A DNA stretch of 64,000 bases from an uncultured Clostridia bacterium (lineage in GTDB: Bacteria; Bacillota; Clostridia; Oscillospirales; Acutalibacteraceae). The stretch is from NCBI GenBank assembly GCA_947624285.1, contig CANQJS010000001.1, forward strand, positions 62,001 through 126,000, in the 5' to 3' direction. This document shows positions 9,224-19,400 of this stretch, in pieces. Position 1 is the stretch's first letter, and the number at the start of each line of letters is the position of its first letter. The notes below the pieces were generated by a model. It ran no database searches and was not told where the DNA came from. It saw only the letters and a list, made by a program, of their open reading frames with translations. A program made the translations under genes and the position numbers.

Positions 9224-10075
9224 ATGTTATACGGCGTGATTGCCTTCGCGGTTTTATTTTTGATAGTGTTTGTGTATTATCAAAACAATAAAATAGATAT
9301 GACAAGTCATACCGTATTAAGCGAATCGGTTGATGACAGAGGCGTCAAAATCGTTCATCTTTCGGATTTTCATTCAAAGCCGTTTATCAAAGTATTGGAG
9401 AAAGTAAAAGAAATCGAGCCCGATATTATTATGATCACGGGCGATTTTATCAACGATAAATGCAGAAACAAAAGCAAAATGCTTGAGCTTGGTAAAGCGC
9501 TTACCGAGATCGCTCCCGTATTTTACATTACGGGCAATCACGAACGACGGCTCAAAAATTTCAGCGAAGTTATGCGGGAGCTTAAAGAAATCGGGTTTAC
9601 CGTATTACTGAATGAAATTTCTCAAATAACCGTAAATAATAGCGTCGTTACCGTTTTGGGTCTCGATGAAAATCAGGGGAGCTTTCGGGATTATCTCGAC
9701 AGAAGAAGAGGCAGATTTGAATATAAGGATATGAGCCCCTATTTTAAAAATCTTAATTTATACGACGGCTTCAAAATCGTTTTGAGCCATTTTCCCGAAA
9801 ATTTCAAAGGGATAAAGGAGCTGAATTACTCTCAGTATAACTTTGATATTCAGCTTTCGGGCCACGCCCACGGCGGTCAGTTCATACTTCCCCTTATCGG
9901 TCCCGTATTCAGCCCGGGGCAGGGATTTTTCCCGAAATACGCAAGAGGAACGATCGGCGAAAAACCGAAGCTTATAATCAGCAGAGGTCTCGGCAATTCC
10001 GAATTTCCCGTAAGACTTTTCAATCACCCGGAGATAGTTGTTATAAATGTTATAAATAAAGCCGAAAAAGTTTAA
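9224..10075 (+). CDS. Membrane-anchored metallophosphoesterase (YkuE/calcineurin-like)
   Basis: This 283-aa protein starts with a membrane anchor (LYGVIAFAVLFLIVFVYY, residues 2-19). A calcineurin-like metal-binding core follows: VHLSDFHSKPF (DxH), IITGDFIND (GDxxx), ITGNHERR (GNHE) and LSGHAHGGQF (GHxH). Relatives such as YkuE hydrolyse phosphoesters at the cell surface; UDP-2,3-diacylglucosamine hydrolase-like or cyclic-nucleotide targets are less likely. The tracked start at 8939 adds about 95 residues read through the dgt gene; the ATG at 9224 has GAGGTG seven bases upstream and gives the canonical N-terminus. It is monocistronic, bounded by a strong hairpin at 10108-10140. Confidence 0.9.
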   Translation: MLYGVIAFAVLFLIVFVYYQNNKIDMTSHTVLSESVDDRGVKIVHLSDFHSKPFIKVLEKVKEIEPDIIMITGDFINDKCRNKSKMLELGKALTEIAPVFYITGNHERRLKNFSEVMRELKEIGFTVLLNEISQITVNNSVVTVLGLDENQGSFRDYLDRRRGRFEYKDMSPYFKNLNLYDGFKIVLSHFPENFKGIKELNYSQYNFDIQLSGHAHGGQFILPLIGPVFSPGQGFFPKYARGTIGEKPKLIISRGLGNSEFPVRLFNHPEIVVINVINKAEKV

Positions 10076-10107
10076 AAAACTAATTAAAGGCACATATAAT
10101 GCACCGC

Positions 10108-10140
10108 AAACCGCCTAAGCTCATAAGGCTTAGGCGGTTT
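10108..10140 (+). terminator. Hairpin terminator between convergent genes
   Basis: AAACCGCCTAAGC and GCTTAGGCGGTTT form a perfect 13-bp stem around a 7-nt loop, between the ends of the metallophosphoesterase (+) and yigZ (-) genes. The downstream T tract on the plus strand is short (TTTATACTTTT). Termination may serve both strands. Confidence 0.75.
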
Positions 10141-10759
10141 ATACTTTTGCATATTTTTCGTTGATTTTTTCAAGGGAATACAGCCCGTTACTCAATTCCG
10201 TGAGCTCATGGCTCAATTCCTCAAGCAGGCTTTCCTTGACCGAAAAGATCACCGAGACCTTTTCGCCGAAATCGGAGCTTTCAATATTAGCGGAAAAAGA
10301 ATCAAGAAGCCGTGACAATGCCGAATAAAAGGAGTAATCCACATCGACTCGAAGCACCGCGCAAGGAGCCATTTTTATGATACCGCCCGCCTCAAGTGCG
10401 ATTTTAGAGCCTTGAGAATATGCTCTGACGAGACCGCCTGTGCCGAGCAGCGTGCCGCCGAAATATCTTGTTACGACAACGCAGACATCGACAAGCTCAT
10501 TTTTCAAAATAACATCAAGAACGGGAACGCCTGCTGTGCCGGAGGGCTCCCCGTCGTCGCTGTAACGCTGAATGTTATTGTCACGAAGAACATAGGCGTA
10601 AACATTGTGCGTTGCGTCCCAATGCCGTGAGCGGATCGTATTTATAAAATCGACGGCTTCTTCCTGAGTTTTAACAGGCTTGACATAGCCGATAAATCGT
10701 GATTTCTTTTCGATAAATTCGCCGCTGCTTTCAAATTCAACAGTTTTATATTCTTTCAA
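10139..10759 (-). CDS. YigZ/YvyE (IMPACT) family protein
   Basis: The protein has the UPF0029 N-terminal domain: KKSRFIGYVKPVKTQEEA, SRHWDATHNVYAYVLR, RYSDDGEPSGTAG and VVTRYFGGTLLGTGGLVRAYS are diagnostic. A small C-terminal ferredoxin-like domain follows. Members relate to the eukaryotic translation regulator IMPACT; the bacterial role is not established. The tracked start at 10789 is a TTG inside the rpmE terminator hairpin. An in-frame TTG at 10759, preceded by GGGTG, gives LKEYKTV..., which matches the family N-terminus; an in-frame GTG at 10768 is a second option. With the 10759 start it is 206 aa. Confidence 0.9.
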   Translation of the reverse strand: MKEYKTVEFESSGEFIEKKSRFIGYVKPVKTQEEAVDFINTIRSRHWDATHNVYAYVLRDNNIQRYSDDGEPSGTAGVPVLDVILKNELVDVCVVVTRYFGGTLLGTGGLVRAYSQGSKIALEAGGIIKMAPCAVLRVDVDYSFYSALSRLLDSFSANIESSDFGEKVSVIFSVKESLLEELSHELTELSNGLYSLEKINEKYAKV

Positions 10760-10773
10760 ATCAAACACCCGTT

Positions 10774-10804
10774 TAAATATTAAAGGCAACGCATAAGCGC
10801 TGCC
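10774..10804 (-). terminator. Rho-independent terminator of rpmE
   Basis: On the minus strand GGCAGCGC-TTAT-GCGTTGCC forms an 8-bp stem with one mismatch, followed by TTTAATATTT. It lies 13 bp after the rpmE stop and separates it from yigZ. Confidence 0.65.
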
Positions 10805-10816
10805 TTAATAATATCA

Positions 10817-11020
10817 TCAGTTCTTTTTGCCGTATCTTCTGTTAAATCTGTCGACACGACCGCCTGTATCAACAAGCTTCTGCTTACCTGTATAGAAAGG
10901 ATGACACTTTGAACAGATATCAACTTTCAGCTCGCTCTTAGTGCTTTTAGTTTCATAAACCGCGCCGCAGGCACATCTTACGGTGCAAGCCTGATAGTTG
11001 GGATGAATTCCGTCTTTCAT
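10817..11020 (-). CDS. rpmE: 50S ribosomal protein L31 (zinc-binding type)
   Basis: This large-subunit protein is 67 aa with the start at 11020. [19 protein letters not shown] contains the CxC pair and [13 protein letters not shown] the CxxC pair, so it is the zinc-dependent C+ form; zinc-free paralogues are used under zinc limitation in other species. The ending [12 protein letters not shown] is typical. The tracked GTG at 11029 forms part of the AGAGGTG ribosome-binding site; the ATG three codons later has correct spacing. It has its own promoter and terminator. Confidence 0.96.
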   Translation of the reverse strand: MKDGIHPNYQACTVRCACGAVYETKSTKSELKVDICSKCHPFYTGKQKLVDTGGRVDRFNRRYGKKN

Positions 11021-11058
11021 TGTTTTCACCTCTTTAAAATAATGTCATAGCATTTGGA

Positions 11059-11087
11059 ATAATAACACAATACACTTTAAAAAGCAA
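11059..11087 (-). promoter_or_regulatory. Sigma-A promoter of rpmE
   Basis: The minus strand carries TTGCTT, a 17-bp spacer and TATTAT. The predicted transcript starts near 11052, giving a leader of about 30 nt before the rpmE ATG. Confidence 0.6.
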
Positions 11088-11101
11088 GTCTTTTTTAAAA
11101 A

Positions 11102-14100
11102 TTATTTGTAACTGCAAACTTTTGACAGCGAAAAAGAATAAAGCAACGCTTCTTTCACATTCTTTCCGAGCGCCCTCGAAACTGCGTTTTTGTAAAAATT
11201 TATTTGATTTTTATACATGGACAAAAGCTGTTCGCCGGTTTTAACTCTGTCCGTTTTATAATCAACGAGCACGAGCTCGCCGTTTTCCTCAAATACGCAG
11301 TCGGATATACCCTGTATCAATACCTCCTCGTCGCTGTCAATATCCGATATTTCTTTCAGCTTAACAAATGAAGATATTTTAAATTCTCTGTATAGCTTAT
11401 CCGCGCCGAATATACGCCGCGCAAGCTCGCCGGAGAATAATGTGTTGAGGGCTTTTCTGTCAAGCACCTGCGCCTGCTCAGGCGTGATGAACGAGCGTTC
11501 GCAAAGGCGTGATATTTCCGCTTCAATGTCGGCTTTCGCGTTATCGTAATCGCAAAATTGCATAAACGCGTGCATAGCCGAGCCTTTTTGAGCGGGAGTC
11601 ATCTCTCCGTCATACAAAAAGGCGGGCATTGAGGACGCCGTATAATCAAGGCTTTTTACGCTTTCGTCAAGCCCCGACGCCGTCTGCTTTGCGGAAACGG
11701 AACACAATTGCGCGTTTTCATATTTGTAGCTTAAGCGCTCCTTAATGCGATCAAGCAGATCTTCGCTGTATTCCGCCGCCTGCTTTTCATCTTGTAAAAC
11801 AAGAGGTTGAGCGGCGTCAATTATATCAATATCGAAATCAAAATCGCCGCCGCGGCAATCGATATCACAGCCGGCAAGCGCTCTGAGCGATTCGCCGTCT
11901 TTGTGTGTAAGCGCAGAAAGGAGCAAAAAATCGCCGTCGCTCAAAATACTTCTGCAATGATAGGGGGTTATTGCCCCTTTATTTATTTTTGCGGAAAGCG
12001 ACTTCATTTTGCTTTCAAGATTTTTAACGGTATTGAAGCAAATAAACTGCTCTCTTGCGCGGGTTATCGCAACATATAAAACACGCAGATTTTCGCTTTG
12101 AAATGCGGTTTTATTCAGGTATTTAAGCGTTTGATACGGTATCGTAGTGTAATCAAAAAGTTTTTCCTCGTTGTGAATCTTTACGCCGACTCCCGCAAAT
12201 GGATTAAGCAGCAGCTTATCGCTCAAATCGGATGTGTTATATTTTCTTTGCGCGCCCGCAAGAATGACCACGGGAAATTCAAGACCTTTTGAGTGATGGA
12301 TACTCATAATTTTAACGGCGTCCTCGGCAGCCGAGTTTACGGCGGCGCTTTGGATACCCTTATCGCTTTCAGCCACCTTATCTATATAACGCAGAAACGA
12401 AGTGAGACCGACGCTGCCGGAATTATCAAAGGCGGCGGCGAATGAAATGAATTTTTCAATATTCCTGCATCGCTGCTCCGCGTTTCCGAGCGCGTTTACA
12501 AAGGCGTAAATACTCTTATATTCGCATAGGTAACGAATAAAATAAGAAACCGAGGAGGTTACGGAGGTCTTAGAGAGCATTTCAAGCTCCTTGAGGAAAT
12601 CCTTTGCCTTTTGCATATCCGAGTTTAAAACGCTCGCGTAAAGACTGCCCCTTTTTTTATCGTTTATTCTTATTTTCGCAAGCTCGTCCGGCGTGAAACC
12701 GTACATGGGCGAAGTCATAACGCTGAGCAGCGGTATATCTCGGGTAGGGTTATCGATCGCTCTTAATAACGATAGAAGTATTTTTATCTCGTTGCAGTCA
12801 AACATATTGCTTGAATTATCGCAAACAACGGGAATGCCGTGCGCAGTAAGCGCCTCATTATATGCAGAGATATGACCCTTCGCAGAACGAAGAAGTATTG
12901 CGAAATCGCCGTATCGAACAGGTCTGCTTACGCCTTTGTCCGTTATCATTTCGCCCTTTTTGACTTTATCAATAATCAAGGAAGCGATATATTCCGCCTC
13001 CGTGGAGTCAAAATTTTCACCGCTTACACCGTTGATGATTTTCATCTGAGCGCATGGTACGGGGCTTTCCTCATAATCCGCGCCGTAATTCAAATACTCG
13101 TCTTCGTTATAATCAATTTCCCCCACTCTTTCGCTCATAAAAGCCGAAAAGAAGAAATTTACAAAATCGCAAATCCCCTTTCTTGAGCGGAAATTCTTAT
13201 CAAATATTATTTTAAAATTACCTTTTTTGCTCTTGTCATAAGGCTCATACTCATTTCGCTTTTTAACGAAAATATGGGGCATGGCAAGTCTGAATCTGTA
13301 AATGCTCTGCTTGACATCGCCCACCATAAAGCGGTTGTCTGCCTTTGCAAGCAATTTGTAAATAAGATCCTGCGCATCGTTCGTATCCTGATACTCGTCG
13401 ATAAGGATTTCGTGAAAGCCGTCCTGTAATTCGCGCGCAAGCTTAGTGGGCTCAATTCCGTTTTCGTCGTTTGTGCAAAGTAGCTTGATTGCGAAATGCT
13501 CAACATCGGCAAAGGAATAGCCGTTTCTCTCCTCTTTAAGGGCGTATAATTCAGCGTCAAAATCTGCTGTCAGCCTGCAAAGCGTTTTTAAAACGGGATA
13601 AAGCTGAGCCATATCCTCGGAATATTCCTCAGAATTGGCGCAGAGCATTGCTTTTATCTCATCGGTAACTATTTTCTTATAAATATCTCTGCGCGCCTTA
13701 AAAGCGTCTTTTACAGGTGAGGTATAGCCTCTTTTTGTCGCCAAACGCGAAAAATTGACTGTGCCGAGTGCCGCAACGGCAAAATCCCAACCTTTTTTGA
13801 GCGCGGCTGAAAGGTCGTTTATTACCCGAATATCATCGGTAATATTTTCAAAATAACCGTCATAAAGCTCATCGCCTGCATCAAGAATATCATAAGCGCC
13901 TTTTGCAAATTCAAGTGCGGCATTTAGCGCCTCATTGACTTCATCTGTTAAATATGAATACCAAACGCTTTCTTCAATAGGCACGCTCGGGTCATAAAAA
14001 TCACAAACAGAATTAAGCCATTCAAGCGGGAACGGCTGAGAATATATATAGTTGTGAAGCTTTTTTATCGCGTTCAAAAAAGCCTTATCGTCCCTCGGCG

Positions 14101-14587
14101 CGGAAAATAACTGTGAAAGAGCCGATATTTCTGCTTCATTTTCTTCGTAATACCTATCGAGAACGGTGTTCAGGGCGGTATCGGTAAGAACGGCAAGCTC
14201 GGCATCGTCAAGGACGGTGAAATCCTGACTTACACCCAAAGCAAAAAAGTTTTCACGCACAAGATTTAAACAAAAAGAATCGACTGTGCAGATTTTTGAA
14301 GAAGAAAGAAGTGAAAGCTGCCTTTGAAGCGATATATCGGCGGGATGCTCACTGATAAGCTCCTCCAAGGCGGATGAAATGCGGGATTTCATCTCCGCCG
14401 CGGCGGCGTTTGTGAAGGTGAGGATCAAAAGCCTGTCCGCGCCGACGGGATCATTTTCATCGGTCAACATTCTGATAACGCGCTGAACAAGAACGGCGGT
14501 TTTACCCGAGCCCGCCGCGGCGGAAACAAGAATATTTCCGTTTTTTGCCTCAATGGCGTTATTTTGCTGTTCTGTCCAATTCGGCAA
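11102..14587 (-). CDS. addA: ATP-dependent helicase/nuclease subunit A (AddA)
   Basis: AddA is the motor and one nuclease of the AddAB complex, which resects double-strand breaks for RecA and is the Firmicutes counterpart of RecBCD. UvrD-type helicase motifs are clear: motif I ILVSAAAGSGKTAVLVQRV near residue 20, motif II ILIDEYQDTNDAQ, motif VI LRVLYVAITRAREQF. The C-terminal RecB-like nuclease shows LVLVDYKTDRVKTGEQL. The 1161-aa length is normal. It starts with TTG, seven bases after GGAGG, and lies 2 bp downstream of addB, so both are expressed together. Confidence 0.97.
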   Translation of the reverse strand: MPNWTEQQNNAIEAKNGNILVSAAAGSGKTAVLVQRVIRMLTDENDPVGADRLLILTFTNAAAAEMKSRISSALEELISEHPADISLQRQLSLLSSSKICTVDSFCLNLVRENFFALGVSQDFTVLDDAELAVLTDTALNTVLDRYYEENEAEISALSQLFSAPRDDKAFLNAIKKLHNYIYSQPFPLEWLNSVCDFYDPSVPIEESVWYSYLTDEVNEALNAALEFAKGAYDILDAGDELYDGYFENITDDIRVINDLSAALKKGWDFAVAALGTVNFSRLATKRGYTSPVKDAFKARRDIYKKIVTDEIKAMLCANSEEYSEDMAQLYPVLKTLCRLTADFDAELYALKEERNGYSFADVEHFAIKLLCTNDENGIEPTKLARELQDGFHEILIDEYQDTNDAQDLIYKLLAKADNRFMVGDVKQSIYRFRLAMPHIFVKKRNEYEPYDKSKKGNFKIIFDKNFRSRKGICDFVNFFFSAFMSERVGEIDYNEDEYLNYGADYEESPVPCAQMKIINGVSGENFDSTEAEYIASLIIDKVKKGEMITDKGVSRPVRYGDFAILLRSAKGHISAYNEALTAHGIPVVCDNSSNMFDCNEIKILLSLLRAIDNPTRDIPLLSVMTSPMYGFTPDELAKIRINDKKRGSLYASVLNSDMQKAKDFLKELEMLSKTSVTSSVSYFIRYLCEYKSIYAFVNALGNAEQRCRNIEKFISFAAAFDNSGSVGLTSFLRYIDKVAESDKGIQSAAVNSAAEDAVKIMSIHHSKGLEFPVVILAGAQRKYNTSDLSDKLLLNPFAGVGVKIHNEEKLFDYTTIPYQTLKYLNKTAFQSENLRVLYVAITRAREQFICFNTVKNLESKMKSLSAKINKGAITPYHCRSILSDGDFLLLSALTHKDGESLRALAGCDIDCRGGDFDFDIDIIDAAQPLVLQDEKQAAEYSEDLLDRIKERLSYKYENAQLCSVSAKQTASGLDESVKSLDYTASSMPAFLYDGEMTPAQKGSAMHAFMQFCDYDNAKADIEAEISRLCERSFITPEQAQVLDRKALNTLFSGELARRIFGADKLYREFKISSFVKLKEISDIDSDEEVLIQGISDCVFEENGELVLVDYKTDRVKTGEQLLSMYKNQINFYKNAVSRALGKNVKEALLYSFSLSKVCSYK

Positions 14588-14589
14588 GG

Positions 14590-17500
14590 CTATTCCTCCT
14601 TCAGTATCGCAAGAACTTCATCGTCGCTCAACGGCGAAAGCTCTCTTGTCTCAATAATTCTTCTGTTGGCGCACACATCGGAATAATCGCAGTATTCGCA
14701 GGTTTTATCATGATTTTTTCCGTCTATCGGATTTTGATTTATATTACCCGACTGAAGCTCATTGCCCATTTCGGCAATTAGCAAATCCACCTTTTTGCTT
14801 ATTCTGCCGAGCTGTTCAAGCGAAGCGAAGCTGCCGGTCAGTCCGTTTTTCTGTGACAGCTTGACGGGTATATATTTACCGTCGAGATTTTTTTCCATCG
14901 CGTCAAGGATATCGTGCTTCTCGTCATATAGCACCATACCGTTCATTTTAAATTCCTTCGCCTCGGCGTCGTGAATATCCTTTTCAGTGGAATTTCGTGA
15001 AAGCCCAAGCATATTCCGCGAGGCGTGCATATACAGTACTCCCGCGGGCGTGGCGCAATATTTGCTTGATTTATCGTTGCAGATAGAAAAGAGATATACG
15101 AACATCTGCAAATTGAGACCGTACAGAATATCGGAAAGGCTGAATTTCTTTGTTCCCGATTTATAATCTATTACACGAACATATCTTTCGCCGTTTTCCT
15201 CAAGCAAATCCACTCTGTCAACACTTCCGCGCAGGCTGACCGAGCCGCCGCTTTCAAGCGGTATCATCTTTGGGCGTACTTCGCCGTCTTTATCGATTTT
15301 CAGCTCAAATGCCTTTGCCTCAAATCTGGACTGCGAGAATTCATCCGCAAGCCTCAAAACAACGCTGTAAAGCATTTTGGAAAGACGCATAAATTGATAT
15401 GTAAATCTCTTTGAAGGCTCGCTTGAGCCTATGTTTGCGTTAAAATATTCGAGCAAATACTTATCCGTAATGCGCTTGAGCTCTTGCTCAGTCATTTTGC
15501 CCATAGCGGGTGAGCCGACTTCGGAAATTATGTTTTCAAGCACATAATGTATGACCGTTCCCGTCTGCATGGCGTCCATTTCCGCCTTTTCTCTCGGTCT
15601 TGCGCCGAGCCCGTATTTGCAGAAATATCTGAAACGGCAATTAAAGAAATCCTCAAGCCGAGAAGCGGAAAGATACATATTTTTACCGAACAGCTCCGTT
15701 GCGACTTCGCTATTCTTAATTTTTACGGAGTCGTTTTCAGACAAAAGCTTTACGGAAGCAAATCTTTCATCGTTTTTGAAATACTCCTTCAAAGTGGCTG
15801 AAAAAACGCTGTTTTTTCCGAAAAGCTCCGCAAAAAGCTCAAAGGCGGCGGCTTTGCTTTCCAAAAGCTCCTCTTCGGGAATGTCGGAATATTTTGTTTC
15901 TTTCAGATTGGGGAAATATTTTTTCAGCGAGGTTACTATAGACGACGGCGAGCCGTCCGCTCCTTTTCCGAGATAAGTGACGCACAGGCGATTACTCGGA
16001 GCGCTGATAGCCGTATAGGCGAAAAATCTTTCCTGAATATTGAGCGTTTCGCCGAAAGAATAAAGCTCAAGGTCGTTATTCTTCAGCGTTACCCTTTCGT
16101 TATCGGTAAGCAGACCGCCGTTGATAACCGATTTCGGAAACTCGCCTTCGTTCGCGCCGAGAATGTAAACGGAATGAGGATTATCCGCCCTTATCCTGTC
16201 CGCTCTGCCGAACTGCACATTGTCAAGTCCCTGCGGAAGAACTCCGAGATCCTCGCATGAGATCATAATGCCGAAAAGAGTAAGATAATCCTTTAACGAG
16301 ATTTCCGTATCCTTTAATATGTTCACAAGGCGGTCGAGAATATCCATAAGAATATTCCAAACTCTGCTCTGTTCCTCGGCAAGCGCTGCTCTGCCGTATT
16401 CGGATAAAGAGATCGCCGTTTCTCTGAGGCGGTTGCCAACATTAAAGGAGAGCAGAGCCCTATAAATCGCCGCGCCTGTTTCGCGGGCGTTTTTACTTTT
16501 AACGGCTTTCTTGAATTTTTCGAGCCTTTCACAGATATAGCGCCTTGACTTGTTTATATTTTCAAGCCTTTTACAGTCGCTTTCGCTCATATTTTCGGAA
16601 AAGCCTCTCGGCGACGCGGTAAACTCGTCCGTCCATTTTTTTATCCCGTTGATATTCCAAAGGTAGATGTAATTTTCAAGGTCGTTTACGCTTTCACGGT
16701 CAAGATCGGTAAGCCCCGTTTTAACAAGGCTCAATATATCGTCGCTTCTGTAGGAATAGAGTACCGTTCGCAACAGATACTGAACAAAGACCATAAGCGG
16801 CTGTGTGTTGATAGGCTGACGCTCGTCAAGATAAAACGGAACTTCGTATTTTCTGAAAGCGCATACAATATCGTCCGCATAGTTTTCAATATCGCGGCAG
16901 ATGACGGCTATATCGCGCGCTCTGACGCCGGCGCGAAGCTCTTTTTTTATCTGCATCGCGATATAATTGCATTCGTCGGAAACGCCTGACGCGGCATATA
17001 ATTTGATGTTTTCGGGCTCTTTTTCATATATTGCGCCGCTGTTTGAAAACAGATTATTTTCACAAAACAGCATTTCGGAGTTTTGAGCCCTGAAATTTTT
17101 ATCAAGAATGATCGTTTTTGTTTCAACGCCAAACTTATCGGCAATTTTCTTTACGCGCGCGGCGTTTTTATTTACATAGGAAAACAGACCGAAATCGCCG
17201 CCGTCCTTTCCGTCGCTCGCAAAAGTTATGTAGGCGTCGGCGGAATCACGAATTATAAGCTCTATAATTTTCAATTCGTTTGCAACAAAGCCGTAAAAAC
17301 CGTCAATAAAAACGATTTTATTCTTCAGATAACCCGTATCATTGAGGCGGTCGTACAATCTGCTTAAGTCATCGGAAGGGTCTATATACGAGCCTTCAAG
17401 CAGTCTGTTATATTCGCCTATTATAATACCGATGTCAGTAAGCTTTCGAGACAACAGCTCTCTTTCAACGCTTTGAGAGACGCGCTCTATATCATCAAAT

Positions 17501-17898
17501 GTTATTGCGCAGGAGGCAAGCTCATCGCTTATAGAAACCATAGACGCAATAAAAGAACGGGAGTCGGTTTTGCCGCCGAAAATCGTAAGCCTGTCTCTTA
17601 CCGCGTCAACAGCCATTTTCATCATAACTGCTTTGCCGCCTTTGGAGATGACGGGATGCTTTTCACCGCCGTAAACGCGGTGGATTTCATTTGTCAGGCG
17701 CGAAAAAGAGCTGTTTTCTATCTTTATAATATTCTCCTCGCCGAGAGAGCGCAAAAGGCGCTTTTCGGCAGTGAAATTATACTGCTCGGGTGTAATAAGT
17801 AGTATATTTTCCTTACCGTTCTTTACAAGCTCTTCTATTTTTGAAAAGCAATATTCGGTTTTACCGCAGCCTGAACGACCAAAAATAAAACGAAGCAT
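14590..17898 (-). CDS. addB: ATP-dependent helicase/deoxyribonuclease subunit B (AddB)
   Basis: This is the second subunit of AddAB. It opens with a P-loop (FIFGRSGCGKTEYCF) as expected for AddB. An inactive-helicase middle follows, then a C-terminal nuclease with an iron-sulphur staple: one Cys in DFFNCRFRYFC, then the CEYCDYSDVC triad near the end. The nuclease block VRVIDYKSGTKKFSLSD is present. The length of 1102 aa is usual. It precedes addA and is 8 bp downstream of the phosphohexomutase gene. Confidence 0.96.
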   Translation of the reverse strand: MLRFIFGRSGCGKTEYCFSKIEELVKNGKENILLITPEQYNFTAEKRLLRSLGEENIIKIENSSFSRLTNEIHRVYGGEKHPVISKGGKAVMMKMAVDAVRDRLTIFGGKTDSRSFIASMVSISDELASCAITFDDIERVSQSVERELLSRKLTDIGIIIGEYNRLLEGSYIDPSDDLSRLYDRLNDTGYLKNKIVFIDGFYGFVANELKIIELIIRDSADAYITFASDGKDGGDFGLFSYVNKNAARVKKIADKFGVETKTIILDKNFRAQNSEMLFCENNLFSNSGAIYEKEPENIKLYAASGVSDECNYIAMQIKKELRAGVRARDIAVICRDIENYADDIVCAFRKYEVPFYLDERQPINTQPLMVFVQYLLRTVLYSYRSDDILSLVKTGLTDLDRESVNDLENYIYLWNINGIKKWTDEFTASPRGFSENMSESDCKRLENINKSRRYICERLEKFKKAVKSKNARETGAAIYRALLSFNVGNRLRETAISLSEYGRAALAEEQSRVWNILMDILDRLVNILKDTEISLKDYLTLFGIMISCEDLGVLPQGLDNVQFGRADRIRADNPHSVYILGANEGEFPKSVINGGLLTDNERVTLKNNDLELYSFGETLNIQERFFAYTAISAPSNRLCVTYLGKGADGSPSSIVTSLKKYFPNLKETKYSDIPEEELLESKAAAFELFAELFGKNSVFSATLKEYFKNDERFASVKLLSENDSVKIKNSEVATELFGKNMYLSASRLEDFFNCRFRYFCKYGLGARPREKAEMDAMQTGTVIHYVLENIISEVGSPAMGKMTEQELKRITDKYLLEYFNANIGSSEPSKRFTYQFMRLSKMLYSVVLRLADEFSQSRFEAKAFELKIDKDGEVRPKMIPLESGGSVSLRGSVDRVDLLEENGERYVRVIDYKSGTKKFSLSDILYGLNLQMFVYLFSICNDKSSKYCATPAGVLYMHASRNMLGLSRNSTEKDIHDAEAKEFKMNGMVLYDEKHDILDAMEKNLDGKYIPVKLSQKNGLTGSFASLEQLGRISKKVDLLIAEMGNELQSGNINQNPIDGKNHDKTCEYCDYSDVCANRRIIETRELSPLSDDEVLAILKEE

Positions 17899-17906
17899 TT
17901 TACACC

Positions 17907-19400
17907 TTAATCAAAATTTTTTAAATCGAGTTTATCAAAACGGGTCAAAAATTCCTTTATCTCACGGGCAACAGAGCCGCATACTCCCGCCCTGTTGTTT
18001 TCAATATTAAGCGGAAGTATGGGGTCGTGAACGGAAAGACGAAGCAAAAACCAACCGCCGTCAAGATTTATCCTGACTCCCTCGTAATTTTCCTTTTCGA
18101 TTTCCCAGCCGTCTCTGTTCTTCGCATAATCGGTCAGCGCACAGATGACGGATTCACCGTATTCTCTGAAATCGTCAAGTAAAATGGGTATTCTTATTTC
18201 TCGGCTTTCGGCGGGCTCTTTAAGCTCGCTGATAAGCTCTTCCATCCTGCCGCCGCTTTTATGTAGTTTGGCAAGAAGAATTACGATTTTTGCGGCAAGA
18301 TAAGCGCCGTCGTCAAGAAAATAATTTTCCCTCAACGCCGCGTGACCGCTCGTTTCAATGGCAAGAGGAGTATTTATGCCCTCGTTATTAAGCTCTATTG
18401 CCTTATTGATAACATTTTTATAGCCTCGTTTATAACGAAGCTGTTTTCCGCCGAGCTTGTTTTCAATAAATTCACGCAGACCGTCGGAAGTGAGGCTGTC
18501 CGTAACAACAGTTCCTCCCGCGCTGTTTTCAAGCGCGATGACAGAGGCGAGAGCTACAAGGCGGTTTCTGTTGATTTCCTCACCGCCGGAAGAAACACAG
18601 CCCATTCTGTCAACATCAGTATCAAAAATAAATCCGAAATCGGCTTTGCTTTTGGCTACCATTTCGCAGGCGCTCGCTATCGCCGCGGAGTTTTCGGGAT
18701 TTGGTATGTGGTTTGGAAATGTGCCGTCCGGCTCTAAAAATCTGCTTGAGCTTATATCAGCACCGAGAGGGGCAAGCACCTTTTCGGCAAAAAATCCGCC
18801 AACGCCGTTTCCCGCGTCAACTGCGATTTTGAGACCGCTCAGAGGTCTCTCCCCGTTTTCCGACCCATTGATTATGATATTTCTGAGATGGGAGCAGTAA
18901 ACGCTCATAAAATCATAAGGTGTAACACTTCCCTGTTCATCACCGAATTTCGCCGAATAAGCGAGTGAAAGGATATCCTTTACCTCATCGCCCTCAAGAC
19001 CTCCGTCACGCGTAAAGAATTTCAAACCGTTTCTCTGATACGGATGATGCGAAGCGGTGATTTCAAGAGAGGCATCCGCCGTGATATCGAGCACGGTAGC
19101 CATAAACATTGACGGAGTAGACGCGAGACCGCAATCGAAAATCTCCGCGCCGTGCGAAACAAAAGCCCTCAAAGCGGCGGCTTTTATTCTGCCTGCCGAA
19201 ATTCTTGAATCGTGACCAACGGCGATTCGCACCCTGTCCTTTGAAAGCCTGTTTTTAAGCCAAATAACGAAAGCGCAGCATATTTTTTCAACTGCCTCAT
19301 CGGTGAGCTCAACATCCTCTGTTTCAGTTTTTATCGCCACGCCTCTTATATCCGTGCCGCTTTTCAGCCTTAGAAGGCTATCTTCTGTAATAGTCTGCAT
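17907..19400 (-). CDS. Phosphomannomutase/phosphoglucomutase family enzyme
   Basis: This is an alpha-D-phosphohexomutase (497 aa). The phosphoserine loop reads ITASHHPYQRNGLKFF, the metal loop FDTDVDRMG, the sugar-binding loop AIETSGHAAL, and the N-terminal AVGHDSRIS is present. The loop TASHHP instead of TASHNP and the DTDVDR loop instead of DGDADR place it in the divergent PGM/PMM subgroup. Whether it uses glucose- or mannose-phosphate cannot be fixed. It overlaps the upstream DUF2461 gene by 23 bp. Confidence 0.88.
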   Translation of the reverse strand: MQTITEDSLLRLKSGTDIRGVAIKTETEDVELTDEAVEKICCAFVIWLKNRLSKDRVRIAVGHDSRISAGRIKAAALRAFVSHGAEIFDCGLASTPSMFMATVLDITADASLEITASHHPYQRNGLKFFTRDGGLEGDEVKDILSLAYSAKFGDEQGSVTPYDFMSVYCSHLRNIIINGSENGERPLSGLKIAVDAGNGVGGFFAEKVLAPLGADISSSRFLEPDGTFPNHIPNPENSAAIASACEMVAKSKADFGFIFDTDVDRMGCVSSGGEEINRNRLVALASVIALENSAGGTVVTDSLTSDGLREFIENKLGGKQLRYKRGYKNVINKAIELNNEGINTPLAIETSGHAALRENYFLDDGAYLAAKIVILLAKLHKSGGRMEELISELKEPAESREIRIPILLDDFREYGESVICALTDYAKNRDGWEIEKENYEGVRINLDGGWFLLRLSVHDPILPLNIENNRAGVCGSVAREIKEFLTRFDKLDLKNFD